A stretch of DNA of 64,000 nucleotides from Nitrospirota bacterium (GTDB lineage Bacteria > Nitrospirota > Leptospirillia > Leptospirillales > Leptospirillaceae), in NCBI GenBank assembly GCA_021801345.1, contig JAJYYA010000065.1, positions 1 to 64,000 of the forward strand, written 5' to 3'. Of this stretch, positions 33,843 to 42,538 are shown one piece after another (the stretch's first letter is position 1; every line of letters starts with the position of its first letter). Below the pieces are notes generated by a model. That model was not told the DNA's origin. It was given only the letters and a program-made list of their open reading frames with translations, and did not search any database. Position numbers and translations under genes: made by a program.

Positions 33843-34824
33843 TCATCGCGATGGTCAGATTTTGGGCGGGTCCGTCGAGGGTCAGAACCAGAAGCCGGGA
33901 GGGTCCCGATCCGGGGACTCCGGGAAAAGGGATCGACGCAAGGGTGCCCTTGAGGCGGATGTCGAGCCTCACGTGAAGGACGGTGTTCTGGTAGGGGGTG
34001 GCCAAAGTGAAGGTTCCCCCCCCATTGATGTCGGCTAAGGGGCCGGTGGCGGAGAGGCGCTCGAGCCGTCCCCGACCGCCCGAGACGAAGACCTGCGAGC
34101 GGACCGCATCGAAGGTGACGGGAGGCAGAGGAAATCCCCCCACGGCAAGCGAACTCAGGACAAGGTGCCGGATCACCGCCCGAATGACCCCGTGGCCGTC
34201 GATCTCTGCCCCGGAGCGCCAGGTATAGTCGGTGTCGAGGGCGAGTGTGCCGCCGATCTTCTGGTGGAGGACCTTCTGTGTCAGCCGCAGGTCGACGGGG
34301 GTGACGGTGGCGCCCTTGAGGTGGTTTTCGGCATGGGCAAGACGCCGGAGGTGTCCCTCGAAGAGCCCTCCGTAGGCCCGGACCCGAAAGTTCATCCGGG
34401 GACTTCTTGTGGCAAGACTTGACAGGACAAGCGTGCCCTCGGCCCGGTCGACGGAGAGGCTTGTCGGTCCGGCGGGGGTTTCGGCGACGAGGACAAGGTT
34501 TCGGTAGGTGAGTGTGGCGGGAAGGTCGAAGCGGCCCGAGGCGGCCGAAAGCCCGACCCCCCCCTGCTGCCCCGCCTGCCCCAGGATGTAGCGTGCCAGC
34601 TCCCGGTGGGGGAATCCCTGGAAGAGCCCGAAGATAAAGCTGCCGACGGCGACGGAGGCCAGAAGGAGAATCTGGGGGCGGGAGATCCTCTTGGGAGAGG
34701 ATGGACGAAGATTCTCCGGCGGAAGGGGGGGGGAGGACTCCTCCTTCCGGCCTCTCCGGAGTAGTCGCGCAAGGGGGCTCCTCAATGGGCCGGAAAGGCG
34801 ATCGATTCCCGTCAAGAGAGCCAT
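33820..34824 (-). CDS. gspN: type II secretion protein GspN
   Basis: From ATG 34824 (AAGGGGG upstream) the product is 334 aa with a basic N-terminus, one membrane helix (ILLLASVAVGSFIFGLF, about 50-68) and a beta-rich periplasmic part (LSVDRAEGTLVLSSL, FPGVPGSGPSRLLV), the layout of GspN in delta-proteobacterial and Leptospira-type systems. Its exact role is unclear. An ATG at 34866 would add 14 residues but lacks a ribosome-binding site. Confidence 0.75.
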   Translation of the reverse strand: MALLTGIDRLSGPLRSPLARLLRRGRKEESSPPLPPENLRPSSPKRISRPQILLLASVAVGSFIFGLFQGFPHRELARYILGQAGQQGGVGLSAASGRFDLPATLTYRNLVLVAETPAGPTSLSVDRAEGTLVLSSLATRSPRMNFRVRAYGGLFEGHLRRLAHAENHLKGATVTPVDLRLTQKVLHQKIGGTLALDTDYTWRSGAEIDGHGVIRAVIRHLVLSSLAVGGFPLPPVTFDAVRSQVFVSGGRGRLERLSATGPLADINGGGTFTLATPYQNTVLHVRLDIRLKGTLASIPFPGVPGSGPSRLLVLTLDGPAQNLTIAMNGIPIPH

Positions 34825-34888
34825 GGGGCCCCCTTCCCTGATGCGATCCGGGAGGGCAGGGTCCATGCGTGCGCCCGTCGAAGCCGGA

Positions 34889-35377
34889 TCACTTTTCGAG
34901 ATCCCAGGAGACGATGTCCTTGTTGTTGCCCTTGCCGCCTCGGGCGCCGTCCGCCCCGTAACTCATGATGTCGAACTCTCCGTGGCTGCCGGGAGAGAGG
35001 TAGATATAGGGGTGGCCCCAGGGGTCCTTGGGGATCTTCGAGATGTAGCCCCCCGCCTTGTAGTTGTTCGGCTCCGGCGGAAGGGTCGGTTTTTTTACCA
35101 ATGCGGCAAGCCCCTGCTCGGTCGTGGGGTAGGAGCCGCTGTCGAGGTGGTAGAGGGAGAGCGCATTCTCGAACTCCCGGATCTGGGTCATGGCTGCGGT
35201 CCTCTTGGCCTCCTCGGTCCGTCCCACGATCTTGGGGACGACCAGGGCGGCCAAAAGGGCAATAATGAAGATGACGACCATGATCTCGATCAACGTGAAC
35301 CCTCCGTCGCGGCGCAGATAAGATCCAACGCGGCGTCTCGGCGTCGGAAGGGCGGAAGAGGGAAGGTTTTCGGGCAT
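34889..35377 (-). CDS. gspG: type II secretion major pseudopilin GspG
   Basis: The 162-aa prepilin has a type III leader of 26 residues ending in Gly before FTLIEIMVVIFIIALLAAL, with Glu5 present, followed by the family block VPKIVGRTEEAKRTAA, LDSGSYPTTEQGLAALV and DPWGHPYIYLSPG. A prepilin peptidase must process it; none is in the window. It builds the pseudopilus. Confidence 0.95.
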   Translation of the reverse strand: MPENLPSSALPTPRRRVGSYLRRDGGFTLIEIMVVIFIIALLAALVVPKIVGRTEEAKRTAAMTQIREFENALSLYHLDSGSYPTTEQGLAALVKKPTLPPEPNNYKAGGYISKIPKDPWGHPYIYLSPGSHGEFDIMSYGADGARGGKGNNKDIVSWDLEK

Positions 35378-35402
35378 GTCGTTGCCTCCGGGCGTAAAGA
35401 TG

Positions 35403-36617
35403 TCAGGAGACCGCCTGGCTCATCTCGAAGATGGGCAGGAGGACGGAGAGGACCATGAAAAGGACGAGTCCCCCTATAAAGAGTATCATAACCGGTTCGA
35501 TCAGGGATGTCAGCGTGGCGACGGTCTGGTCGACCTCCGACTCGTAGCCCTGGGCGAGCTTGAGGAGAAGCTCCTCGAGCTTGCCGGTCCGCTCCCCCAC
35601 CGCGATCATGTGGACGGCCAGGACGGGAAAGACCTTCGACTCCCGGAGGCTCCGGGAGAGAGAGTCCCCCCCGGAGATCTCCTCGCGCGCCCGGATGACC
35701 GCCTCCCGGACCGGCCCGTTGGTGATCCCCGCCTGAGAGACCTCGAGGGCCTTCTGGAGAGGGGTCCCCGCCGCGAGAAGGACGCCCAGCGTCCGTGCGA
35801 ACCGTGCCACCTGGCCGGCCAGAAGGAGGGATCCCACCTTGGGAAGAGAGAGGACGAGGCGGTCGATGGCGGCCCGTTGCGTGCGGATGGCCCGGATGAG
35901 AAGGAGAACCGTCCCCCCGGCCACCCCGGACGCCAGGAGAAGGTGGTCGTTGAGCCATCGGGAGCTTCCCATCAAAATCCGTGTCGGAAGCGGCAGGGTG
36001 GCCTTGAGCCCTTCGAAGACGGCGGTGATGCGGGGCATGACCACCAGAAGAAGAAAGACCACCATGAGAAGCCCCACCCCCATGAGAAGGATCGGGTAGA
36101 AGAGGGCGCCGAGGACCTTTCTCCGGGTTCCGACCTGCTTTTCCATGAGGTCGGCCAGCCGGTCGAGCATGATCTCGAGAGTCCCCGACTCCTCCCCCGC
36201 CCGCACCATGCTGAGATAGATCCCCGAGAAGACGGCCGGAAGCGTGGCCATGGCCGCCGAGAGGGGGCGCCCCTCCTTCACGAGTTCGCGGACCTTGGAG
36301 GCCACGCGGGCCATGGGGGTCTCGGGTCCCTGGTCGAGGATCGCCCCCAGGGCCTCGACGATGGGAACGCCCGCTCCCACGAGGATCGCCATCTGGCGCG
36401 TAAAGAGGGAGAGGTCGGCGGCAGAGGGGCGGCGTCCCTTTCGTGCGGCACGCTCCTGCCCGGAGATTGCGCCCTCCCCCGAATGGGCCTCGAGGGAGAG
36501 GGGAAGGATCCCCTCCTTCCGAAGCTTCTGGCGGGCGGAGGCGAGACTGTCGGCGTCGACAAGTCCGCGGGTGCGTTCGCCGTTTCCCCGCACCCCCGAA
36601 TAGTTCCAGACGGGCAA
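35403..36617 (-). CDS. gspF: type II secretion inner-membrane protein GspF
   Basis: The 404-aa polytopic protein has two homologous T2SF domains (TRQMAILVGAGVPIVEAL ... and VARFARTLGVLLAAGTPLQKAL ...) and three membrane helices. It is the platform protein next to GspE. The terminal LLPIFEMSQAV is family-typical. Confidence 0.95.
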   Translation of the reverse strand: MPVWNYSGVRGNGERTRGLVDADSLASARQKLRKEGILPLSLEAHSGEGAISGQERAARKGRRPSAADLSLFTRQMAILVGAGVPIVEALGAILDQGPETPMARVASKVRELVKEGRPLSAAMATLPAVFSGIYLSMVRAGEESGTLEIMLDRLADLMEKQVGTRRKVLGALFYPILLMGVGLLMVVFLLLVVMPRITAVFEGLKATLPLPTRILMGSSRWLNDHLLLASGVAGGTVLLLIRAIRTQRAAIDRLVLSLPKVGSLLLAGQVARFARTLGVLLAAGTPLQKALEVSQAGITNGPVREAVIRAREEISGGDSLSRSLRESKVFPVLAVHMIAVGERTGKLEELLLKLAQGYESEVDQTVATLTSLIEPVMILFIGGLVLFMVLSVLLPIFEMSQAVS

Positions 36618-36635
36618 TGGATCTCCTTGGGCGTT

Positions 36636-38336
36636 TTAGCCGGTCTCGATCTCGCTCTGGGCCACCCGGAGGACCTCCTCGATGGTGGTGATCCCCTCGA
36701 GAACCTTCCGGCGTCCGTCGTCGGTCAAACTCTGCATGCCCTTCTTTCGGGCGGCCTCCCGAAGGGCCGCCGCATCCTCCCGGATGTTGACGAGATGGGC
36801 GATGTCGGGATCGAGGACAAAGAGCTCGTAGATCCCCTGACGCCCCTTGTAGCCCGTCCCCAGACAGTCCGGACAGCCCGCTCCGTGGAGGAGCCGGCCG
36901 TCCGGAAGCAGGACCGGGTCGATCGACAGGCGGGCGAGCTCGTCCTGCGTCGGCCGGTAGGGGGTCCGGCAGGAGGGGCAGATCTTGCGGACGAGCCGCT
37001 GGGCCAGGACGGCCCGGACCGAGGTGGAGATCAGGAAGGGCTCGACCCCCATGTCGATAAGGCGCGTCATGGCGGAAGGGGCGTCGTTGGTGTGAAGCGT
37101 CGAGAAGACGAGATGACCGGTGAGGGAGGCCTGAATGGCGATCTCGGCAGTTTCGGTGTCGCGGATCTCTCCGATGAGGATGACGTCCGGGTCCTGCCGG
37201 AGGATCGATCGAAGCCCAGAGGCAAAGGTGAGGGAGATGCGGGGATTGACCTGGATCTGGCCGATGCCCCGGAGCTGGTACTCGACCGGATCTTCGATGG
37301 TGATGATGTTCTTGTCCGGGCTGTTGATGGTGTTGAGAATGGCGTAGAGCGTGGTGGTCTTGCCGGCCCCCGTGGGGCCGGTGACGAGGACGATGCCGCT
37401 CGTGAGGGAGATCAGCCGGTTTAACTGGACGAGATCTTCCGGCGAAAAGCCGATCTCGGACAGCGGCAGAAGCAGGGTTCCCTGCTCGAGGATACGGAGG
37501 ACCACCCGCTCCCCGTGGCGGACCGGGATGGTCGAGACCCGGATGTCCACGTCGCGGCCCGCCGCCCGGATCCGGATCCGGCCGTCCTGGGGCAGGCGTT
37601 TTTCGGCGATGTTGAGGTTGGCCATGAGCTTGAATCGGGAGAGGATCCCCGCCTTGAGCTTCTGGGGGATCGAAAGGATGTTGTAGAGGACACCGTCGAG
37701 ACGGTATCGCACCTTCACCTCTTCCTCGAAGGGTTCGAGGTGGATGTCGGAGGCCTTCTGCTTGACGGCCTGGGAGAGGATGGAGTTGGCAAGCCGGATG
37801 ATGGGAGCATCATCCTTGGCGTCGAGGAGGTCGACCGTCTCCTGGATGGAGAGAAGATCGAAGGCGTCGTCGGTCTGCTCTTCCGCCCGGTCGAGGATCT
37901 GGCCGGTCTCGGCCTGACCGTGGCGCTCGTAGGCGTTGTTGATGAGAGAGAGAAGGGTGCCGGAGGGGAGAAGAAGGGGCCGGATCCTGACCGGAGGCTC
38001 GTGGGGCAGGAGAAGGTCCGCGATCCTGTCGAGGACCCCGAAGGAGGCGGGGGAGCCGCAGAGAACGGAGAGGTCGAAGGTCCCGGACTCCTCCGTCAGG
38101 GAGAGGGGAAGGACGAGGTGGCTCTTGGCAAAGCCGATGGGAATCCGCGGGATAAGGCTTCCGTCGAGATCGGTGAGGGCGACCGTGCTCCGGTAGCCGT
38201 AGCCCTGAGCCTCGGCCCAGCTCTTCTGGAGTGTCTCCCTCGAAAGGCCCACCGCCTCCAGCCGGTCGTCGAAGTCTGGAGAGTCTGCGATGGTCGTCCG
38301 GATCGCTCCGAGGATCCCGGCCGGAGTCGTCTCCAT
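36636..38336 (-). CDS. gspE: type II secretion ATPase GspE
   Basis: The 566-aa hexameric ATPase powers pseudopilus assembly. It shows an N-terminal GspL-binding domain, Walker A GPTGAGKTTTLYA, Asp box ITIEDPVEY, Walker B LRQDPDVILIGEIRD, His box LVFSTLHTNDA and a zinc domain (CPSC about 30 residues before CPDC). All are intact. Confidence 0.96.
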   Translation of the reverse strand: METTPAGILGAIRTTIADSPDFDDRLEAVGLSRETLQKSWAEAQGYGYRSTVALTDLDGSLIPRIPIGFAKSHLVLPLSLTEESGTFDLSVLCGSPASFGVLDRIADLLLPHEPPVRIRPLLLPSGTLLSLINNAYERHGQAETGQILDRAEEQTDDAFDLLSIQETVDLLDAKDDAPIIRLANSILSQAVKQKASDIHLEPFEEEVKVRYRLDGVLYNILSIPQKLKAGILSRFKLMANLNIAEKRLPQDGRIRIRAAGRDVDIRVSTIPVRHGERVVLRILEQGTLLLPLSEIGFSPEDLVQLNRLISLTSGIVLVTGPTGAGKTTTLYAILNTINSPDKNIITIEDPVEYQLRGIGQIQVNPRISLTFASGLRSILRQDPDVILIGEIRDTETAEIAIQASLTGHLVFSTLHTNDAPSAMTRLIDMGVEPFLISTSVRAVLAQRLVRKICPSCRTPYRPTQDELARLSIDPVLLPDGRLLHGAGCPDCLGTGYKGRQGIYELFVLDPDIAHLVNIREDAAALREAARKKGMQSLTDDGRRKVLEGITTIEEVLRVAQSEIETG

Positions 38337-38344
38337 CTCCGTCC

Positions 38345-40003
38345 CTATTCGGGGGCGCCCGGATCTCCCGGGACATCGACGGTGTTCAGAAACTGCTCGC
38401 TCGAGACGGAGGTGGTCTTGTGGTCGAGCATCAGCTTCTGGAGCAGCTTGTTGTTGCTGGCGAACTTTTTGAGGGCCTCCGGGGCGTCGTGCTTCACGAC
38501 GGCCAGATCCTGGGGGCTCCGGATGACGTACGGGGTCAAAAAGATCAAAAGGTCGTCGCGTTTTTTCTCGTGGTTGGTGTTGGAGAAGAGATATCCGAGG
38601 ATGGGGATGTCGGAGAGGAAGGGGATCCCCTGGTCGTTGATGCTGGTCTCCTTCGAGATGAGACCCCCGATGACGACCGTCTGTCCCGAGGAGACGGTGA
38701 GGTTGGTCTTGGCCGAGCGCTTTGTGGTCGTGGGGCCGACCGCGATCGTTCCGATGACCTGGGAGGCGTTGGTGAGAGCGGAGATCGTCTGCTTCACGTC
38801 GAGGCGGACCCGGTCGTGGGAGAGGATGTGGGGGGTGAGTTCGAGGGTGATCCCCACGTTCTGCCGCTGGATCATGGTCATGACGTTGCCCCCCACCGTC
38901 TGGCTCTGGCCGGTGATGAAGGGAACATCTTCGCCGACAGTGATCTTGGCCTTTACGCCGTCGGTCGCCAGGATCTCCGGGGTGGAAAGAGTCCGGACGT
39001 CGGAGTAGGTCTCGAGGGCGTTTAAAAGGGCTCCGACGTTGGGGTAGCTCACGCCGTTGTAGTTGAATGTGCCTCCGGTCAGGACGCCGGCGACGAGGCC
39101 GCTGAGGCCGGAGAGGGACTGTGCCGCCCCGGCCGCTCCCGAGACGACCCCGAGAGAGCCGGCGGCGCCGGTTCCCGTCGAGCCGAGTGAGGAGGCTCCG
39201 GTCGCGCCGTTGACGATCCCTCCCAGGATGCCGTAGTTGGTGATGCCGACGACGCCGGAGTTGTTGGCGCCGAGAAGACCGCTAAGGATATTCACCTGGA
39301 TATTGTTGAGCTTGTCGGTCGAGATCTCGACGAGGGAGGCCTTCACGTAAACCTCTCCCGGCTGGGCGTCGAGGGAGTGGAGGATCGGCTTCAGCCTGTC
39401 GTAGTCGTGGGCGGTGGCCGATATGATCAGGCTGTTCGAGCCCTTGTCGGCCACGATCTGGATGGGGCCGTCGAAGCCCCCCTCGCGGACGCCCCCGACG
39501 GGGCGGGGGGCGAAGCCCTTCGAAAGGATGGCGTTGACCGTCTTCGAGATCGACTTGGCCGAGGTGTTCTCGAGGGTGTAGAGGAACATCTCCCGGTTTG
39601 GGGGGGCCTGGGTTTCCGGGACGATATAGATCATGCCCTTCTTGTTCACCGTTTCGAAGCCCTTCATCCGGAGTGCGTCGGAAAAAATCCGGAAGGCCTG
39701 GGGAACGGTGACCTCCGCAGGGGAGAGGATGGTGAGTTTTCCCTTGACCCGCTCGTCCATGACGATGTTGCGCTGCAGGAGCTCGCTCATGAAGTGCACC
39801 AGGACGGAGACGTCGACATTCCTGAAGTTCATCGAGACCTTCTGGAGCGGAGCCGAAACCGCCAGAGGGGAAGGAGGGGGCGGGGGGGCCGCCTTCGCCG
39901 GGTTGGCCCCTCCCGGGATCCCGCCCAGGATCCAGAAAAAGGCCAGAAGGGATCCAAGAAGCCCTCTCCGGGGGAGGAGACGGAAAGGGGGCCGGAAGGT
40001 CAT
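38345..40003 (-). CDS. gspD: type II secretion secretin GspD
   Basis: The outer-membrane channel, 552 aa from ATG 40003 with a signal peptide (residues about 1-35). N0-N2 domains (VSMNFRNVDVSVLVHFM, KGMIYIVPE, IQIVADKGSNSLII) precede the secretin core (EVYVKASLVEIST, VGITLELTPHI, VIGGLISKE, DIPILGYLFSNT). A Gly/Ser/Ala-rich insert at about 225-320 is longer than usual. An in-frame TTG at 40039 is an alternative start. No pilotin gene is nearby. Confidence 0.94.
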   Translation of the reverse strand: MTFRPPFRLLPRRGLLGSLLAFFWILGGIPGGANPAKAAPPPPPSPLAVSAPLQKVSMNFRNVDVSVLVHFMSELLQRNIVMDERVKGKLTILSPAEVTVPQAFRIFSDALRMKGFETVNKKGMIYIVPETQAPPNREMFLYTLENTSAKSISKTVNAILSKGFAPRPVGGVREGGFDGPIQIVADKGSNSLIISATAHDYDRLKPILHSLDAQPGEVYVKASLVEISTDKLNNIQVNILSGLLGANNSGVVGITNYGILGGIVNGATGASSLGSTGTGAAGSLGVVSGAAGAAQSLSGLSGLVAGVLTGGTFNYNGVSYPNVGALLNALETYSDVRTLSTPEILATDGVKAKITVGEDVPFITGQSQTVGGNVMTMIQRQNVGITLELTPHILSHDRVRLDVKQTISALTNASQVIGTIAVGPTTTKRSAKTNLTVSSGQTVVIGGLISKETSINDQGIPFLSDIPILGYLFSNTNHEKKRDDLLIFLTPYVIRSPQDLAVVKHDAPEALKKFASNNKLLQKLMLDHKTTSVSSEQFLNTVDVPGDPGAPE

Positions 40004-40094
40004 GGTTGTCGGTCTGTCCACGGTCTCGGTCGGTCTCAAGTGAGGAGCGTCCTGTCTATTGTTGCCGGCTGGTAACGTCCGGGCCGTTCGCCGG

Positions 40095-41069
40095 TTACTG
40101 GATCTGGTAGCTGAAGGTCTGGGGGGCCCCGTTTCTGACGAGGTCGATGCTCACCTGGGAGGCCGTTCCCAGGGTCGACAAGGCCTTCATGAAGTTCTGG
40201 GGGTCGCTCATCGACATCCCGTTGATCGACTCGATGACATCTCCCGGCAGAAGCCCCACCTCCTGATAGAGGCTTCCCGGCTGGATCTCGACGATGCGGA
40301 AGCCGTTGGGTTTGCCGGCCACCATGTTGGGGATGGCCCGGGCCTGCAGCATGAGCTGGTTGAGGTTCCGGACCGCCGAGTGGATGGCCCGGGCCTCGAT
40401 GAGCCAGTGGGTCCCGTCGAGTTTCCTGATGCCGTGGTTTGCCTTTGAGCCCGATACGGAGAGGGCCTGGCCGCTGTCGTCCTCGGAGGTATATCGGGCC
40501 TTGAGGATCCCGTAGGAGCTCCCGACCCGCAGGATGACGGCCGCCTTCTCGACATGGGCCAAAAGAACCTTTCCCGGAACGACGCTGTCGTTCACGTGGT
40601 AGAATTTCTGGCTCTTGTTGGCGGTGTCCTCGAGGACGGCTCCGGAAAGGGTTCCCGACCCCATGAGGGTGCCCACGAGGCGAAGCTTGAGGCTCTCGCT
40701 TTTGAGAACGGGAAGGTTCTTCTGGTTCTGCCAGCCGCCGATGGCGACGATCGGTTCCTCGCTCCGAAGGGCGGGGGCGCTTCCCAGGTCGAGATCTCCG
40801 GGGAGAATCGCATCCGCTCCCCGTTTGGCCCGATCGAAGATGTTCCCTCTGGCGATGGAGGCCAAATCGGTCGCCGTGGGAAGGGTTTCACGGGGTCCGA
40901 CCATCAGGGAGTGGATTTCGGGGACAGTGTAGGAGCCCGAGATGTGATCGCGTATGGTCTCGTTCACGGCATCGGCCGCCATGTACGAGGTGGCCGAGAC
41001 GAGGGCGATCTGTCCGAGAAGAAATGTTCGCTGGATTCGCGTGTCGAGCATGCTGAGTCCTGCCGTCAT
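40095..41069 (-). CDS. gspC: type II secretion protein GspC with PDZ domain
   Basis: From ATG 41069 the product is 324 aa. One membrane helix (FLLGQIALVSATSYMAADAV), a homology region (LRLVGTLMGSG...AVLED) and a C-terminal PDZ domain (GSLYQEVGLLPGDVIESINGMSM) give the GspC layout that links GspD to the inner platform. ATG 41051 is an alternative start. It is the first gene of the gsp run; its promoter should lie in 41070-41180, where a palindromic AATTATAATT supplies -10-like sequences on both strands. Confidence 0.88.
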   Translation of the reverse strand: MTAGLSMLDTRIQRTFLLGQIALVSATSYMAADAVNETIRDHISGSYTVPEIHSLMVGPRETLPTATDLASIARGNIFDRAKRGADAILPGDLDLGSAPALRSEEPIVAIGGWQNQKNLPVLKSESLKLRLVGTLMGSGTLSGAVLEDTANKSQKFYHVNDSVVPGKVLLAHVEKAAVILRVGSSYGILKARYTSEDDSGQALSVSGSKANHGIRKLDGTHWLIEARAIHSAVRNLNQLMLQARAIPNMVAGKPNGFRIVEIQPGSLYQEVGLLPGDVIESINGMSMSDPQNFMKALSTLGTASQVSIDLVRNGAPQTFSYQIQ

Positions 41070-41202
41070 CTGACGGCCCTGTCCAAAGTGAGGGGCTCTC
41101 GCCGGAGATCTGGCCAAAAGATCGTGTCTTTCAAAAGGGTCACCTTTTTGAATTATAATACAAAAAGAGGCAAAAAAACATCGAATGGGGAGGCTGTGGG
41201 GG

Positions 41203-41406
41203 ATGATCGAGGTAACGGTCAACGGGGAACGACGGTCTGTGGCGGAGGGCACAACTCTCAAGCTCCTTCTCGAGGAGGTCGGACTTGCGGAGAGACCGGT
41301 GGTCTGCGAGCTCAACCTCTCCATCGTCTCCCGGAGTGACTGGGGGACGACGGCGCTCTCCCCGGGGGATCGGGTCGAGATTATCGGCTTTGTCGGCGGA
41401 GGGTGA
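41203..41406 (+). CDS. thiS: sulfur carrier ThiS
   Basis: A 67-aa ThiS from ATG 41203 (GGGAGG nine bases upstream; ATG 41185 would add six residues). It starts MIEVTVNGERRSV and ends IIGFVGGG, a free Gly-Gly terminus as needed for thiocarboxylate formation in thiazole synthesis. This contrasts with the two tailed carriers in the metK cluster. No thiG or thiF follows it. Confidence 0.88.
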   Translation: MIEVTVNGERRSVAEGTTLKLLLEEVGLAERPVVCELNLSIVSRSDWGTTALSPGDRVEIIGFVGGG

Positions 41407-41812
41407 GGGGCGTTCCCCTTGTGCATTTCTCTTCAGATATCCGTTTGGGGATCGCGAACCCCAGGAAGTATTGGCCCTCCGTGGGCCCTTTTGAGGCCAT
41501 AGTGCATTCGGCGTGCCTTAAGACCCTATGGGCGCAAGGCGGGCTGACCGGGGCGGAACCTACGACAACCAAGGTCTCAGTCGATCCCGCTCGGACGCAT
41601 GCTCAAAAGGCCCTTCGGCAATCTCGTCGAAGGGGAAGGTTCGAATGTTTCCTTGTTATCTTCCTTGGCAGGAAGGTCTTTTTTCTGTGAAAGAACTTCT
41701 GGAGGGAGGTCTTTGTGAGTCTCTTCCTGCGCTCCTTCTGTTTCGTTCCGAAATAACGGCTTGAATTTTTTTGCGAAGGTATGGTAAAAAGAATCATCAC
41801 ACCATACCAAGG
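41407..41812. other. non-coding stretch between thiS and tRNA-Gly
   Basis: About 400 bases hold no supported protein gene. The first half contains the structured RNA candidate listed separately. A hairpin CCCTTCG...CGAAGGG lies at about 41611-41634 and could end that RNA, though no T-run follows. The last 110 bases are AT-rich and should hold the tRNA promoter. Confidence 0.5.
41440..41560 (+). ncRNA. structured RNA candidate, 6S-like
   Basis: The sequence folds as a long rod on paper: CCCCAGG/CCGGGG (41459-41465 with 41548-41553), GGCCCTCC/GGCGGGCT (41473-41480 with 41538-41545, one mismatch) and CCATAG/CTATGG (41497-41502 with 41526-41531). This leaves an asymmetric internal bubble of 16 and 6 bases. 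It contains TTCGGCGTGCCTTAAGAC, similar to the GCCTTAAAAC part of 6S RNA. A rod with a central bubble is the 6S shape, which mimics an open promoter for RNA polymerase. Ends and strand are provisional. Confidence 0.4.
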
Positions 41813-41887
41813 GCGGGATTAACTCAGCGGTAGAGTGTCAGCTTCCCAAGCTGAAGGTCGTGGGTTCGAATCCCATATCCCGCTCCA
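41813..41887 (+). tRNA. tRNA-Gly (anticodon CCC)
   Basis: A 75-base cloverleaf: acceptor GCGGGAT/ATCCCGC, anticodon stem CAGCT/AGCTG with loop TCCCA giving CCC, T arm GGTTCGAAT, discriminator U as usual for glycine, and encoded CCA. Confidence 0.95.
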
Positions 41888-42239
41888 ATCCTTAATAAAC
41901 ATCAAAAAGTCATTGCCAATAAAAGAGATTTTTCTGCATAATCCTGTTGACTTTTCTATGCTCCCGAAGACCCCAAAATATCCTTTTTTTAAGAGGTTCC
42001 TGAACTTGGGGCCACCCGGAACATGGGGGGCGGATTCCCCTCTACTCAGAAGACCCAGATGAGGTTTCCGGGGAGGCCCGGAGAGGGGGGGGCGGTTTTA
42101 CCCCCTCATCCCCGAAAGACCGTGTCAGGGAATCACAAGGGAGACCTCATAAGGCGGAACTCCGCAAAAAAGGCACGACGCTTGGGGACGGTTATGGTAT
42201 AGTGGGGTACATTATATCTTCGGGGGAGGGACGATCTCT
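41888..42239. other. intergenic region upstream of rcnR-like gene
   Basis: About 350 bases without a gene. The central part has G and C tracts (GGGGGGCGG near 42090, CCCCCTCATCCCC near 42100) that could form a strong stem. The last 60 bases hold the probable rcnR promoter and operator. Nothing else is recognisable. Confidence 0.4.
42194..42220 (+). promoter_or_regulatory. candidate RcnR-type operator/promoter
   Basis: ATAGTGGGGTACATTATAT at 42199-42217 shows a G-tract flanked by TA-rich arms, the general look of CsoR/RcnR operators, about 25 bases before the repressor ATG. No clean -35/-10 pair could be fixed. Confidence 0.35.
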
Positions 42240-42521
42240 ATGCATACCGTTCGAAACCAAAAGAAACTTCTGGACCGCCTCCGGAAGATCAAGGGGCAGA
42301 TCGAAGCACTGGAGCGCTTGATCGGCGCCGGAAAAAACGAAGACATGTCTCTCATTCTTCAAACGGTCGCATCCACGCGCGGGGCCCTGAACGCGCTGAT
42401 GGGCGAACTGATCGAAGGACACGTCCGGGAGCATATCCTAAGAGGCGACGACCTCTCGGTCGAAGGGCGGGAGCAGGCGGTAGAGGATGTGGTGGATATC
42501 GTTTTGCGCTATTTGAAGTAA
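42240..42521 (+). CDS. CsoR/RcnR-family metal-responsive repressor
   Basis: A 93-aa all-helical DNA-binding protein of the CsoR/RcnR/FrmR family (RLRKIKGQIEALERL, TRGALNALMGELIEGH). RcnR-type metal ligands are largely present: His2 at the N-terminus and both His of EGHVREH. The key Cys (Cys35 of E. coli RcnR) is replaced by Met (NEDMS). This should alter metal preference or affinity, with a His/Met-type site. It lies 17 bases before an RcnA-like exporter, which it probably represses. Confidence 0.85.
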   Translation: MHTVRNQKKLLDRLRKIKGQIEALERLIGAGKNEDMSLILQTVASTRGALNALMGELIEGHVREHILRGDDLSVEGREQAVEDVVDIVLRYLK

Positions 42522-42538
42522 CGTTCGGGAGGTGTTCG

